In this document: positions 27,389 to 36,829 of the stretch, piece by piece
Layout: every line of letters starts with the position of its first letter
How positions within the stretch are numbered: position 1 is the first letter of the stretch
Source: Halorubrum sp. GN11_10-6_MGM
GTDB taxonomy: Archaea; Halobacteriota; Halobacteria; Halobacteriales; Haloferacaceae
Direction of reading: 5' to 3'
DNA: 64,000 bases
Assembly: GCF_005435165.1 (NCBI RefSeq)
Contig: NZ_SGUC01000011.1
Coordinates: 24,015 to 88,014, forward strand
Position numbers and translations under genes: made by a program
Notes under the pieces: model-generated
The model's database searches: none
What the model was told of the DNA's origin: nothing
What the model saw: the letters and a program-made list of their open reading frames with translations, nothing else

Positions 27389-27599
27389 CTGCGCCGGTTC
27401 GACGTGAACGCGACCGCGGCCCCTCTGCGTGCCCGCGGGCGTTCGACGCGACCGCAGCGACCGCACGGCCGACCGGATTCGACGACACACTGCCGACACC
27501 GGACCCGATCATGACACCGCCACGTTCCGACCGACGAGCCGCGAACCGAGCACCGACCGACGGCCGACCGACGGCCCGCGGACGCGGAGGAGAGACCAG

Positions 27600-28976
27600 A
27601 TGAGCCGGGCGAACGGCACGCCGTACGCCCCCCACACCGACGAGGAGACCGAAGCGATGCTGGCGGCGATCGGCGTCGCCGACGAGGAGTCGCTGTTCGA
27701 CATTCCCGACCCGGTCGCCTTCGACGGCGACTTCGGCATCGACGGGCGGACCGAACGCGAGATCCGCGACGAGTGTGCGCGGATCTTCGCGCGGAACGAC
27801 GACCTCACCGAGTTCCTCGGGCGAGGTCACTACGGCCACTACGTGCCGAGCGTCGTCGACCACCTCGCGGACCGCGCGGAGTTCCTCACGAGCTACACCC
27901 AGTACCAGCCGGAGGTGTCGCAGGGGTTCCTCCAAGCGCTCTTCGAGTACCAGTCGATGCTGGTCGAGCTCACCGGCCTCGACGTCGCGAACTGCTCGAT
28001 GTACGACGCCGCGACCGCGCTCGGCGAGGCGGCGACGCTCGCCGACCGGGTCCGGTCGGCCTCGGGCGACGTCGTCCTCGTCCCCGAACAGCTCCGGGAG
28101 GGGAAGCGGGCGGTGCTGGAGAACTACTGCGACGGCGCCGACCTGCGCGTCGAGACGTACCCGATGGCCGACGGGACGGCCGACGTCGACGCGCTCGCCG
28201 ACCGCGCGGGCGACGACGTCGTCATGGTGTACGCCGAGAGCCCGACGGTGCGGGGCTGTATCGAAGCGCGGCTCGCGGCGGTCGGCGAGATAGCGGACGA
28301 GACGGACGCGCTGTTTACGCTCGGCTCGGACGTCGTCGCGCTGTCGGTCCTCGAATCGCCGGCCGAGGTCGGGGCCGACGTCGTCGTCGGCGAGTCGGGC
28401 GCGCTCGGCCTCCCGACCGCGTACGGGATGGGACTGGGGATCTTCGCCTGCCGCGACGACTTCCTGCGGCAGGTCCCCGGTCGGCTCGTCGGCGCGAGCG
28501 AGGAGCGCGCGCCGCCGGAGGCGGCGCGAGACGGAGGCGGCGACGCCGCCGACGCCGGGGGTACCCGCGCGTACACCCTGACGCTCCAGACGCGCGAGCA
28601 GCACATCCGCAAGGAGCGCGCCACCTCGAACATCTGTACGAATCAAGCGTGGGTCGCGCTCCGCGCGGCGATCCACGCGGCGACGCTCGGCCCGGACGGG
28701 CTCGTCGACCTCGCGAACGACTGCGTCCGCGAGGCTGCGGCGCTCGCCGACCGGATCGACGATCTCTCCGGCGCGGCCGCGCCCGTCCACGACCGCCACC
28801 ACTTCCGCGAGTTCGCGGTGCGCGTCGACCAGCCGGCCGAGGCGATCGCGGCCGAGTTGGAGGCCGAGGGATTCGCGGTCCACGCGATCGGCGAGCACCT
28901 GCTTCAGGTGTGCGTCACCGACCTGAACGCCGGGAAGACGGACGCTCTCGTCGAGGCCTTAGAGGGGGTGCTGTGA
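27600..28976 (+). CDS. gcvPA: glycine dehydrogenase (decarboxylating) subunit 1
   Basis: A 458-residue N-terminal-type subunit of the two-chain P protein, which decarboxylates glycine with PLP. Family segments include [33 protein letters not shown] and [10 protein letters not shown]. This half carries no PLP lysine. The ATG at 27600 is chosen because conservation starts there. The 212 bases after gcvH contain no gene. The stop lies one base before gcvPB. Confidence 0.95.
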   Translation: MSRANGTPYAPHTDEETEAMLAAIGVADEESLFDIPDPVAFDGDFGIDGRTEREIRDECARIFARNDDLTEFLGRGHYGHYVPSVVDHLADRAEFLTSYTQYQPEVSQGFLQALFEYQSMLVELTGLDVANCSMYDAATALGEAATLADRVRSASGDVVLVPEQLREGKRAVLENYCDGADLRVETYPMADGTADVDALADRAGDDVVMVYAESPTVRGCIEARLAAVGEIADETDALFTLGSDVVALSVLESPAEVGADVVVGESGALGLPTAYGMGLGIFACRDDFLRQVPGRLVGASEERAPPEAARDGGGDAADAGGTRAYTLTLQTREQHIRKERATSNICTNQAWVALRAAIHAATLGPDGLVDLANDCVREAAALADRIDDLSGAAAPVHDRHHFREFAVRVDQPAEAIAAELEAEGFAVHAIGEHLLQVCVTDLNAGKTDALVEALEGVL

Positions 28977-28977
28977 G

Positions 28978-30408
28978 ATGATCCACGACCAAGCGAACTA
29001 CGAGCGGGAGGGCGAGCACGTCCGGGAGCCGCTGCTCTCGGAGAAGGGGCAAGAGACCGTCGACGTGCGCGAGGACTCGCCGCTGCCCGACGACCTCACC
29101 CGCGAGGAGCTGACGCTGCCGAACCCCTCGGAGCCGGAGACGGCGCGCCACTACACCCGGCTCTCGCAGATGAACTGGGCGATCGACTCGGGGCCGTACC
29201 CGCTGGGGAGCTGTACGATGAAGTACAACCCCAAGTTCACCGAGGACGTGGCGGCCGATCCGAACGCGGCGATCCACCCCGACCGCTCCGCGCGCTCCGC
29301 GCAGGGGAACCTCGAACTCCAGTATCGGCTCCAGGAGGTCCTCGCCGACATCGGGGGAATGGACGCCGTCACGCTCCAGCCGCCCGCGGGCGCCGCCGGC
29401 GAGCTCACGGGGATCCTCGTCGCGAAGGCGTACCACGAACACCACGGCAACGACCGCTCGGAGGTCGTGATCCCGGCGTCGGCCCACGGGACGAACTTCG
29501 CGACCGCCGCGACCGCCGGCTACGACGTGGTCGAGCTGCCCTCCGGCGAGGACGGCCGCGTCGACCTAGAGGCGCTGGAGGCGGCCGTCGGCGACGAGAC
29601 GGCCGCGCTCATGCTCACGAACCCGAACACGGTGGGGCTCTTCGAGCGCGACATCACCGAGATCGCCGACATCGTCCACGACGCCGGCGGACTGCTCTAC
29701 TACGACGGCGCGAACCTCAACGCGCTGCTCGGCCGTGGGCGCCCCGGAGACATGGGATTCGACGTGATGCACTACAACGTCCACAAGACGTTCGCGACCC
29801 CCCACGGCGGCGGCGGTCCCGGCGCCGGGCCGGTCGGCGTCGTCGACGAGCTGGCGCCGTTCCTCCCGTCGCCCCGCGTCAGAGAGACGAACGGCGGGAA
29901 GGGGTACGAGCGGTTCGAGCCGGAACACACCATCGGAAAGGTTCACGGCTTCACCGGGAACTGGCTGGTGCTGATCAAGGCGTACGCGTACGTCGCCCGC
30001 CTCGGCGACGAGGGGCTCGCGGACGCGGCCGCGAAGGCCGTCCTCAACGCGAACTACCTCGCCGAGCGGATCGACCTCGACGTACCCTTCGGTCCGTTCC
30101 ACCACGAGTTCGCGGCAACCGCGGGCGACCGCGACGCGGCCGACGTCGCGAAGCGGATGCTCGACTTCGGCGTCCACCCGCCGACGACGAAGTGGCCGGA
30201 GATGGTGCCGGAGGCGATGCTGACCGAACCCACCGAGATCGAGGGGCAGTCGTCGCTCGACGACCTCGCGGCGGCGTTCAACCTCGCGTACGCCGACACC
30301 GACGAGGCGCTGGACGCCGCCCCGAACCGGACCGCCGCGAGCCGGATCGATCAGGTCGGCGCCGCCCGGAACCCGCGGCTCTCGTGGCAGGCGCTCGGCG
30401 AGGAGTAG
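28978..30408 (+). CDS. gcvPB: glycine dehydrogenase (decarboxylating) subunit 2
   Basis: A 476-residue C-terminal-type P-protein subunit carrying the PLP lysine in the motif NVHKTFATPHGGGGPGAG near residue 266. Other family segments are PLGSCTMKYNP and GFTGNWLVLIKAYAY. It pairs with gcvPA to form the active enzyme. Translation is probably coupled, since only one base separates it from gcvPA. Confidence 0.96.
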   Translation: MIHDQANYEREGEHVREPLLSEKGQETVDVREDSPLPDDLTREELTLPNPSEPETARHYTRLSQMNWAIDSGPYPLGSCTMKYNPKFTEDVAADPNAAIHPDRSARSAQGNLELQYRLQEVLADIGGMDAVTLQPPAGAAGELTGILVAKAYHEHHGNDRSEVVIPASAHGTNFATAATAGYDVVELPSGEDGRVDLEALEAAVGDETAALMLTNPNTVGLFERDITEIADIVHDAGGLLYYDGANLNALLGRGRPGDMGFDVMHYNVHKTFATPHGGGGPGAGPVGVVDELAPFLPSPRVRETNGGKGYERFEPEHTIGKVHGFTGNWLVLIKAYAYVARLGDEGLADAAAKAVLNANYLAERIDLDVPFGPFHHEFAATAGDRDAADVAKRMLDFGVHPPTTKWPEMVPEAMLTEPTEIEGQSSLDDLAAAFNLAYADTDEALDAAPNRTAASRIDQVGAARNPRLSWQALGEE

Positions 30409-30435
30409 GCGACCGGCCCGCCTCGGCAGGCGGCG

Positions 30436-31257
30436 TCACGGCTCGGTCGGGGCGGACCGGGCCGGTTCTTCGCCGTCGACCGCGTCGAGGTCGTCGGTGG
30501 CCGAACCGGCCGCGTCGAGCTCGTCCGCGTCGAACTCCTCCTCGTCGAGCGCGCCCGTCTCGCCGGGATCGGCCTCGCCGGTGTCGGACGTCGAAACCGG
30601 GGCCCCGCCGTCGACGAACCGCCGCATCACCCGTCCCTCGGCGCGGTGGAGCGTCTCGCTACACGTCGACTTCGCGATCCCGTCCGCCTCGGCCAGCTCC
30701 GTGAGCGTACACCGGCGCGGCGTGTCGTAGTACCCCTTTCGGACCGCCTCGAAGACCAGGTCGCGCTGCGCTTCCGTGAGCGTCCGCTCCGGCTCGTCGA
30801 CCCCGGCCGCGGCGACGCCGACCGTCACCCCGTCGCCGGCGAGCCGGCGCCCGAACGCCTCGATCCGGTCCCGGTCGCCGACGACCGTCACCGTCGCCCG
30901 GCCGTCGGCGACCTCGACCGTCGACGCTACCGGGAGCCCGACCGCCCGCGCCGCCGGGAGGTACGCGGGAGCGCGCCCGACGACCCGAAGCACGTGCCCG
31001 TCGCCGCGGCGCTCGATCGACGTCGCGCGAGCGACGCCCTCGTGGTCGCGGAGCGCTTCCTCGACGCGGTCCCTGTCGGCGCCGCCGACGAGCACGGTCG
31101 CCGCCGCGTCCGCGTCGGCGCCGTCGGCCGACTCTCGGGCGTCGCCGTCGAGCGCGATCGTCTCCGTAACCCGGAGCGTCGCCGACGGAACGCTCCGCGA
31201 GGCGTCGCCGAGCCACGACCCCCCCGGGAGGTCCAACCGAAACTCCGTCCGGCTCAT
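30436..31257 (-). CDS. HTH-10 (bacterio-opsin activator type) transcriptional regulator
   Basis: A 273-residue protein. The HTH_10 domain (PF04967) is at residues about 155-212 (LTEAQRDLVFEAVRKGYYD..., LTELAEADGIAKSTCSETLH). An N-terminal beta-rich sensor-like region precedes it and an acidic tail of about 55 residues follows. Start at 31257 is where protein-like sequence begins. Ligand and targets are unknown. It lies between gcvPB (convergent) and thrC (divergent), so control of amino-acid genes is possible. Confidence 0.85.
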   Translation of the reverse strand: MSRTEFRLDLPGGSWLGDASRSVPSATLRVTETIALDGDARESADGADADAAATVLVGGADRDRVEEALRDHEGVARATSIERRGDGHVLRVVGRAPAYLPAARAVGLPVASTVEVADGRATVTVVGDRDRIEAFGRRLAGDGVTVGVAAAGVDEPERTLTEAQRDLVFEAVRKGYYDTPRRCTLTELAEADGIAKSTCSETLHRAEGRVMRRFVDGGAPVSTSDTGEADPGETGALDEEEFDADELDAAGSATDDLDAVDGEEPARSAPTEP

Positions 31258-31499
31258 CGCTTCCACCCCGGCGTTCCACGCGGCCCGGCCGTCCAGACGG
31301 TCGCTGATACGCGCATCTCCCGTGAGGGTACGTCCTCGGCGCCCCTCGGCGCACTGCTTCATACGTTTCGAACCTAAGTACCCCGAGGGCTGGAAGGAAC
31401 CGCGGACCGTCGCGGGCACGGTACCGGCTGTACCGCGACCGGGACACGGAGGGTACCGCGACCGCAGCACCGAAGTTCCCGGCGCACGAGCGCGGTCGC

Positions 31500-32732
31500 A
31501 TGGAGACGACGGACGCGTTCATCGGGCTGACCTGCGTCGACTGCGGGGAGACGTTCGACGCGGAGGCGGCGACGCACCGCTGTCCCGACTGCGACGGGAT
31601 CTTAGACCCCGACTACGACTACGACCGGATCGACCTCGCCCCGGAGACGCTCGACGCCCGGCCCGACGGGTCGATGTGGCGGTACGAGGAGCTGCTCCCC
31701 TTCCCGGCCGAGACGGCGGTGTCGCTCGGCGAGGGCGCCACGCCGCTCGTGGAGTGTCCGTCGCTCGCGGACGCGATGGGCGTCGGCCGCGTCCTCCTGA
31801 AAGACGAGGGGGCGAACCCGACGGGGACGTTCAAGGACCGCGGGCAGGCGGCCGCGATGACGGCCGCGCGCGAACACGGCGCGAGCGAGGTCGCGCTGAA
31901 CAGCGCGGGCAACGCCGGACAGGCGGCCGCGGCGTACGCGGCGCGGGCGGACCTCGACGCGCACGTGTTCCTCCCGTCGCGGGCGGGGTTCACCCAGAAG
32001 GCGATGACGGAGGTCCACGGCGCGGACCTCACCGTCACCGACCCCGTCGGCGGCAACTCGCAGATCGGTGACGCGGGCGCCGCGTACGCCGAGGCGATGG
32101 AGGCGAACCCCGAGTGGTACTCGACGAAGACGTTCGTCACGCCGTACCGCCACGAGGGGAAGAAGACGATGGCGCTGGAGCTGCTGGCGCAGCTCGACTG
32201 GGAGGTCCCGGACGGCGTCGTCTACCCGACCGGCGGCGGCGTCGGGCTGGTGGGGATGCACAAGGCGGCCCAGGAGGCGGAGAAGCTGGGATGGACGGAC
32301 GGGCTGGTCCCGATGTACGCCGCGCAGGCGGCGGGCTGTGCCCCGGTCGTCGACGCCTACGAGGCGGGCGCGGACGAGCACGAGCCGCTCGACGACGCCG
32401 AGGTCGACACGGCGTGTAACGGGATCGCGATCCCGGACCCCGGCGCGAGCCGGCTCATCTTGGAGGCGGTCCGCGAGTCGGACGGCGGCGCGGTGGCGAC
32501 GACCGACCGGGAGATCCTCGACGCCGCGATCGACGTCGCGCGCACGGAGGGGCTGGAGGTGGGCGCGACCTGCGCGGCCGCGGTGTCGGGGGCGTTCGCG
32601 CTCGCGGCGTCCGGCGAGTTCGGCCCGGACGACACGGTCGTCCTGCTCAACACCGGCGCGGGGAACAAGGACGTGGACTCGCTGCGCGCGCACCTCGGCG
32701 AGCGCGAGGCGGACGCCGACGCCGCCGAGTAG
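31500..32732 (+). CDS. thrC: threonine synthase
   Basis: A 410-residue PLP enzyme that converts O-phosphohomoserine to threonine. An N-terminal zinc ribbon (CVDCGETF...CPDC) precedes the fold-type II domain, whose PLP lysine is in NPTGTFKDRG (about residue 109). The glycine-rich phosphate loop is in YPTGGGVGLVG. The last codons are within an 18-bp tandem duplication that spans the stop. Confidence 0.95.
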   Translation: METTDAFIGLTCVDCGETFDAEAATHRCPDCDGILDPDYDYDRIDLAPETLDARPDGSMWRYEELLPFPAETAVSLGEGATPLVECPSLADAMGVGRVLLKDEGANPTGTFKDRGQAAAMTAAREHGASEVALNSAGNAGQAAAAYAARADLDAHVFLPSRAGFTQKAMTEVHGADLTVTDPVGGNSQIGDAGAAYAEAMEANPEWYSTKTFVTPYRHEGKKTMALELLAQLDWEVPDGVVYPTGGGVGLVGMHKAAQEAEKLGWTDGLVPMYAAQAAGCAPVVDAYEAGADEHEPLDDAEVDTACNGIAIPDPGASRLILEAVRESDGGAVATTDREILDAAIDVARTEGLEVGATCAAAVSGAFALAASGEFGPDDTVVLLNTGAGNKDVDSLRAHLGEREADADAAE

Positions 32733-32759
32733 TCGCGCGAAGCCGAGTAGTCGCGCGAA
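32724..32759 (+). repeat. 18-bp tandem duplication across the thrC stop codon
   Basis: GCCGAGTAGTCGCGCGAA occurs twice in tandem (32724-32741, 32742-32759). The first unit contains the thrC stop TAG at 32730-32732. Confidence 0.9.
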
Positions 32760-32829
32760 GTCGGGGTTCCGCCGGCGGGAGAGGGACCGGATCGGAACCA
32801 CTACGGCGGGCGGTCGCGACCCCTCGCGC

Positions 32830-33747
32830 ATGGAACTCGGCGTCATCGGACTCGGGCGGATGGGACAGATCGTCGCGAACCGGTCGCTGGAGGCGGGCCA
32901 CGACGTGGTCGCGTTCGACCTCTCGGCGGAGGCGACCGCGCAGGCGGCCGAGAACGGCGCGGATCCGGCCGACTCGGTGGCCGACCTCTGCGACCGGTTG
33001 GACGGGTCCGGGGGAGAGGACGGCAAGCGCATCTGGCTGATGGTGCCCGCGGGCGACGCGGTCGACGCCACGCTCGACGAGTTGGAGCCGCACCTCGACG
33101 CCGAGGACGTCGTCGTCGACGGCGGCAACTCGCACTTCGAGGAGTCCGTCCGGCGCGCCGAGGCGACGGACGCGGCGTACCTCGACTGCGGCACCTCCGG
33201 CGGCCCCGCGAGCGCCGAAGCGGGCTTCTCGCTGATGGTCGGCGGCCCGGCGTGGGCGTACGAGGAGTTCGTGCCGGTGTTCGACGCGGTCGCGACCGGC
33301 CCCGACGGCCACGACCGCATGGGCGAGTCCGGGTCGGGCCACTACGTGAAGATGGTCCACAACGGCGTCGAGTACGCGCTGATGCAGGCGTACGGCGAGG
33401 GGTTCGAACTGCTCGCCGACGGGCGCTACGACCTCGACATGGAGTCCGTCGCGCGCACCTGGAACAACGGCGCCGTGATCCGGTCGTGGCTCCTAGAGCT
33501 GTGCGAGGAGGCGTTCCGCGAGGAGGGAAGCGACCTGGGCGACGTGGCGGACCACGTCGCCGGCGGCTCGACGGGCACGTGGACCGTCGAGGAGGCGCTC
33601 GAACAGGAGGTGCCGGTCCCGATCATCTACCAGGCGCTCGCGGAGCGGTTCGACTCCCGCAACGAGGGGCGCTTCTCGCGGCGACTCGCGAACCGGCTCC
33701 GGTACGGGTTCGGGCGGCACGAGGTCGCGCGGCGCGACGGCGAGTAA
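32830..33747 (+). CDS. gnd: 6-phosphogluconate dehydrogenase (decarboxylating), short form
   Basis: A 305-residue enzyme of the oxidative pentose phosphate route, used by haloarchaea to make ribulose 5-phosphate. It has the Rossmann motif GVIGLGRMGQIV at the N terminus and the catalytic segment SGSGHYVKMVHNGVEYALMQ (about residue 173). A helical domain with WNNGAVIRSWLL follows. Length fits the short NAD-type (GntZ/YqeC-like) subgroup rather than the 470-residue form. Confidence 0.93.
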   Translation: MELGVIGLGRMGQIVANRSLEAGHDVVAFDLSAEATAQAAENGADPADSVADLCDRLDGSGGEDGKRIWLMVPAGDAVDATLDELEPHLDAEDVVVDGGNSHFEESVRRAEATDAAYLDCGTSGGPASAEAGFSLMVGGPAWAYEEFVPVFDAVATGPDGHDRMGESGSGHYVKMVHNGVEYALMQAYGEGFELLADGRYDLDMESVARTWNNGAVIRSWLLELCEEAFREEGSDLGDVADHVAGGSTGTWTVEEALEQEVPVPIIYQALAERFDSRNEGRFSRRLANRLRYGFGRHEVARRDGE

Positions 33748-33805
33748 ACTCGCGTCGAAACGGCGTTTGTTCGACACACCGAGAGAAACGTCCGATCCGC
33801 GATTC

Positions 33806-34073
33806 GGTGGCGCGTGCCTGTGAGGCCGCCTCGCGGCCGAGCAGCATCGCGCGAGGGAGTCGGAGCGGCGCGCTCACGCGCCGCTCCAACGAGGCTGGGG
33901 AGGCGTGAGGTGCTGTGCGGTCGCGGTCGGGTGGGATTCGAAGGGGCAGTCGCGAGGGCGAAGCACGCCGCAGCTAGCACCGCACGAACGGAGTGAGTGC
34001 GGCGCGCAGCAAGGCGCGCGAGCCGTCGCGACTGGGGCTTCGGCGGTGTTCGTGTCGCTCAGCCAGTTATACA
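33806..34073 (-). repeat. dispersed haloarchaeal repeat, copy C (inverted orientation)
   Basis: Reading the minus strand from 34073: TGTATAAC, then after 32 bases GAAGCCCCAG (34041-34032), then the tail ending in CAGGCACGCGCCACC (to 33806). It has a single head unit. The TGCCCCTTCGAATCCCACC segment matches copies A and B. The rest of 33748-34221 holds no gene, only the promoter of the next gene near 34184. Confidence 0.85.
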
Positions 34074-34221
34074 GGGTTTGTTTTCCCGGACAGTTCGGAT
34101 GAAGTACTGAACACGGCGTCCGATGAACTGTTCCATTGGACGCTTCTCGTCCCGATTATCACGGTCAATCACGTCCGAGAAACACTTATGTACGGTCGTG
34201 GTAGAGGATACCACGCATAGA

Positions 34222-34566
34222 ATGTTCGAGCGATTCTCGAGCGGCTACTACCTGGGGGAACTGTACGTGGAGCCCCACGGCGGCGAGCGCGCCGTCATCC
34301 AGCGGGCGGACCACGAACACGTCAACGAGCAGCTGTACGCGGACGGCGAGGGCGTCGAGCGACTCGACGCCCCCCTCGTCATGAAAGTCGACGGCGGCCA
34401 CATCCCGGTGGGCGGCGACGACGACGTACCCAGCGGCACGCTCGCGATCCCGCAGGAACTCGCCGACGAGACGCTCCCGGACCGCCGGAACGTGCTGCTG
34501 GCGGACGCGGACCGCGCGGAGAAGTTGTTGCGCTGGGAAGGGTGGGAGCCGTTCGTGAACGCGTAG
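34222..34566 (+). CDS. DUF5802-like conserved haloarchaeal protein
   Basis: A 114-residue acidic protein (MFERFSSGYYLGELYVEP at the N terminus) that I associate with a conserved halobacterial family, DUF5802, with moderate confidence. No membrane segment or catalytic motif. The start at 34222 agrees with an ACTTATGT element about 35 bases upstream. The gene sits alone between two oppositely oriented copies of the dispersed repeat. Confidence 0.75.
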   Translation: MFERFSSGYYLGELYVEPHGGERAVIQRADHEHVNEQLYADGEGVERLDAPLVMKVDGGHIPVGGDDDVPSGTLAIPQELADETLPDRRNVLLADADRAEKLLRWEGWEPFVNA

Positions 34567-34607
34567 TACGAGTGAAACGCCGTGTTTCCGGTTCGCTGTA
34601 GTTACTC

Positions 34608-35018
34608 TTTATAAACGAGTTGCTGGCCTTCAAGAGGAGACATCACCGACACCCAAGCTGCTTGGTTATAAACAACTGACAGCGAATCGCCGTCGAACAC
34701 GCCCGAAGCCCCAGTCGCTCGGCCGTACGATACTGTTTCCACTTATAAACTGCCGATCGTCACGAACACCGCCGAAGCCCCAGCCGCGAGGCGGGCGCAC
34801 GTTCGCCGCCCTCCTCGTCACTCGCTTCGCTCGTTCCTGCGGTGCTCGCGTCACCTGCGCCCGCCTCGCGGCTGCCCCTTCGAGTCCCGCCCAGCACAGC
34901 GACCGCACCTCACGCCTCCCCAGCCTCGCGGTTCGCGCTCTTCGAGCGCTCACCGCTCCCTCGCACGCGCTCCTCGCGGCCGCCGAAGGCGGCCGCTCGC
35001 AGGCGCGCGCCACCGCAC
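34608..35018 (+). repeat. dispersed haloarchaeal repeat, copy B
   Basis: TTTATAAAC or TTATAAAC boxes lie at 34608, 34666 and 34743. GAAGCCCCAG is at 34705 and 34774, and a degenerate unit is near 34650. The third box is exactly 31 bases before its GAAGCCCCAG, as in copy A. The 235-bp tail runs to CACCGCAC at 35011-35018 and carries CTGCCCCTTCGAGTCCC near 34874. No gene is visible in 34567-35098. Confidence 0.85.
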
Positions 35019-35067
35019 CGGCAGTTACTTGTGAATACTCTCGCGTTCGTCACGCCCGCAGACGCAC

Positions 35068-35075
35068 CTTTTAGG
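35068..35075 (+). promoter_or_regulatory. TATA box of the VLRF1 gene
   Basis: CTTTTAGG lies 31 bases before the ATG at 35099. Confidence 0.6.
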
Positions 35076-35098
35076 TCGCGGGCGAGCGCCGTTCGGGT

Positions 35099-36007
35099 AT
35101 GATCGACAGGCTGCTCGGGCGCGCCGAGCTGAAAGAGCGGATCGAGGAGCTCGAAGAGGAGAAGCGCCACCTCGAACGCCGCGCCGAGGCCGAGGAGGAG
35201 CGCCGCTCGGATGCGGTCGCCGACCGCCAGCGCGCCGAGGAGCGCGTCAACGAGCTCGAACACCGGATCGAGTCGCTGGAGGAGCGACTGGAGCGCGCCG
35301 AGGGGACCGAAGAGTCGGTCGAGTTCCGACGCGTGAGCGACCTCCGGGGGCCGAAACTGGCGGACGCGCTCGATCGCTTTCGGCGCGTCGAGAGCGACGA
35401 TCCCGAGGGGCTGCTCACGGCGTACGTCCCGGACGCCGACTCGGTCCCGGCGGCGGTCTCGGACTGGTTCGGCGACCGCACGGAGCTGGTCCGACGCGCC
35501 GCCCCCGCGGTCGTCCTCGCCGACGACACCGGCGCGGTGAGCGCCGCGCTGACGCCGCCGATAGAACCCGAGCCGTTCGACCGGTGGAGCGACCGCTTCC
35601 GGCTCGACGACGCGTGGTTCCGCCCGACCGGCCGATTCGCGTTCGCGCTGGTGCGGTCTAACACCTTCGCCGTCGGCACCTACGAGGACGGCGAGCGGGT
35701 CGCGTTCGAGGGGTTCACGACCGACGTGAAGGAGGCCCACTCGAAGGGCGGCTTCTCGCAGGGGCGCTTCGAGCGCCGGCGCGAGGGGCAGATCGACGAC
35801 CACCTCGACCGGGCGATCGAGGCGCTCGCGGACGCGGCCGACGCGGCCGACGTCGACCGTGTAATCGCCGTCGGCGAGCGCAGCGTCCTCGGCCGCGTCC
35901 GCGACAGCGCCGACGTCACCGACGTCTCCGACGCCACCGGGAAGCCGGAGGCGGCGCTCGCGGACGCGTTCCGAGACTTCTGGACGGTCCGGGTCCGCGC
36001 GATCTGA
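35099..36007 (+). CDS. Vms1/VLRF1-family peptidyl-tRNA release factor
   Basis: A 302-residue protein. Residues 1-75 are a charged coiled coil. Residues about 85-300 form an eRF1-like VLRF1 domain with the family motif SKGGFSQGRFERRREGQ (about 215-231), where the Gln is the proposed catalytic residue. Eukaryotic Vms1/ANKZF1 cleaves stalled peptidyl-tRNA on 60S subunits. The archaeal homologues are thought to serve ribosome quality control. Role here is inferred from the domain. Confidence 0.82.
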   Translation: MIDRLLGRAELKERIEELEEEKRHLERRAEAEEERRSDAVADRQRAEERVNELEHRIESLEERLERAEGTEESVEFRRVSDLRGPKLADALDRFRRVESDDPEGLLTAYVPDADSVPAAVSDWFGDRTELVRRAAPAVVLADDTGAVSAALTPPIEPEPFDRWSDRFRLDDAWFRPTGRFAFALVRSNTFAVGTYEDGERVAFEGFTTDVKEAHSKGGFSQGRFERRREGQIDDHLDRAIEALADAADAADVDRVIAVGERSVLGRVRDSADVTDVSDATGKPEAALADAFRDFWTVRVRAI

Positions 36008-36033
36008 GCCGACTCGAAGACTGTCGGCCGGCG

Positions 36034-36456
36034 TCAGAACGGTGACTCGAGGCCCTCGTCGTCTCCGCCGTCGCCGTCGGACGCGGGCGTCTCCGTCAGC
36101 TCGCCGACATCCCGCTCCCACGCCTCGACGCCGCCGCGGAGGCTCTCGACGCGAGCGCTCTGCGTGCCCTCGTAGCTGCCGATCAGCTGCGCCGCCTGCT
36201 GACTGGCGACGCCGTGCGGGCAGACGGTGACGATCCGGTCGGCGCCTTCCAGCTCGGCGACTCGGCTCGTCAGCTCCGGGAAGGGGATACACTCGCTGTC
36301 GGGGAGGTGGCCGCGGTCGAACGCGCGCCGGTCGCGGATGTCGACGATTCGAAGCGATCCGGCGGCGGCGCGGTCGGCATCGTCGGGGCCGTCGGTGGAG
36401 CCCTCGCGCTCGTCTAACAGCGCCGACAGCTCCTCGGGGTCGATTTCGCCGTCCAT
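36034..36456 (-). CDS. rhodanese-domain protein
   Basis: A 140-residue single rhodanese domain with active-site Cys in VTVCPHGVAS and the RxGHLPxSxxIPF segment. Such proteins transfer sulfane sulfur, but the acceptor is unknown. The first codon overlaps the last base of the upstream cupin stop, so the two form an operon. An acidic tail is typical for the host. Confidence 0.9.
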   Translation of the reverse strand: MDGEIDPEELSALLDEREGSTDGPDDADRAAAGSLRIVDIRDRRAFDRGHLPDSECIPFPELTSRVAELEGADRIVTVCPHGVASQQAAQLIGSYEGTQSARVESLRGGVEAWERDVGELTETPASDGDGGDDEGLESPF

Positions 36457-36782
36457 CAGTTGAGCGGGGCGATGCTGGCCGTGAGCACGGCTCGGTCGTC
36501 GGTGTCGTTGCGGGCGCCGTGGACCGCGCCACGCTCGTTGTACACGACTGCGGGCGCCGCGAGCGCCGCTTCCTCGTCGTCGCGGACCACGGTCGGTTCG
36601 CCTTCGAGCACGTGGAACACGTTCGTCGCGTCGGCGTGTTCGTGGGGGTCGACCGTCGCGTCCGGGCCGAGGACGAACGCCTTCACGAGCACGTCGTCGG
36701 TGACGACGAGCTCCGCCGTCTCGACCTCGCCGGGGGCCGGGTCGAGCCCGGCGACCGCCGCCGCGTAGCTGTCGAGCGTCAT
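36456..36782 (-). CDS. small cupin-domain protein
   Basis: A 108-residue single cupin barrel with metal-ligand motif DPHEHADATNVFHVLEGE and second motif with His in RGAVHGARN. ATG at 36782 is preferred to GTG two codons upstream. The substrate is unknown. It is linked to the downstream rhodanese gene by a one-base overlap, which could point to sulfur or thiol chemistry such as a thiol dioxygenase, but no specific residue shows that. Confidence 0.85.
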   Translation of the reverse strand: MTLDSYAAAVAGLDPAPGEVETAELVVTDDVLVKAFVLGPDATVDPHEHADATNVFHVLEGEPTVVRDDEEAALAAPAVVYNERGAVHGARNDTDDRAVLTASIAPLN

Positions 36783-36829
36783 ACCCACACCTCGCGCGGA
36801 AGCGTGAAAAGTCGCGCGCTCGGGGCGAC

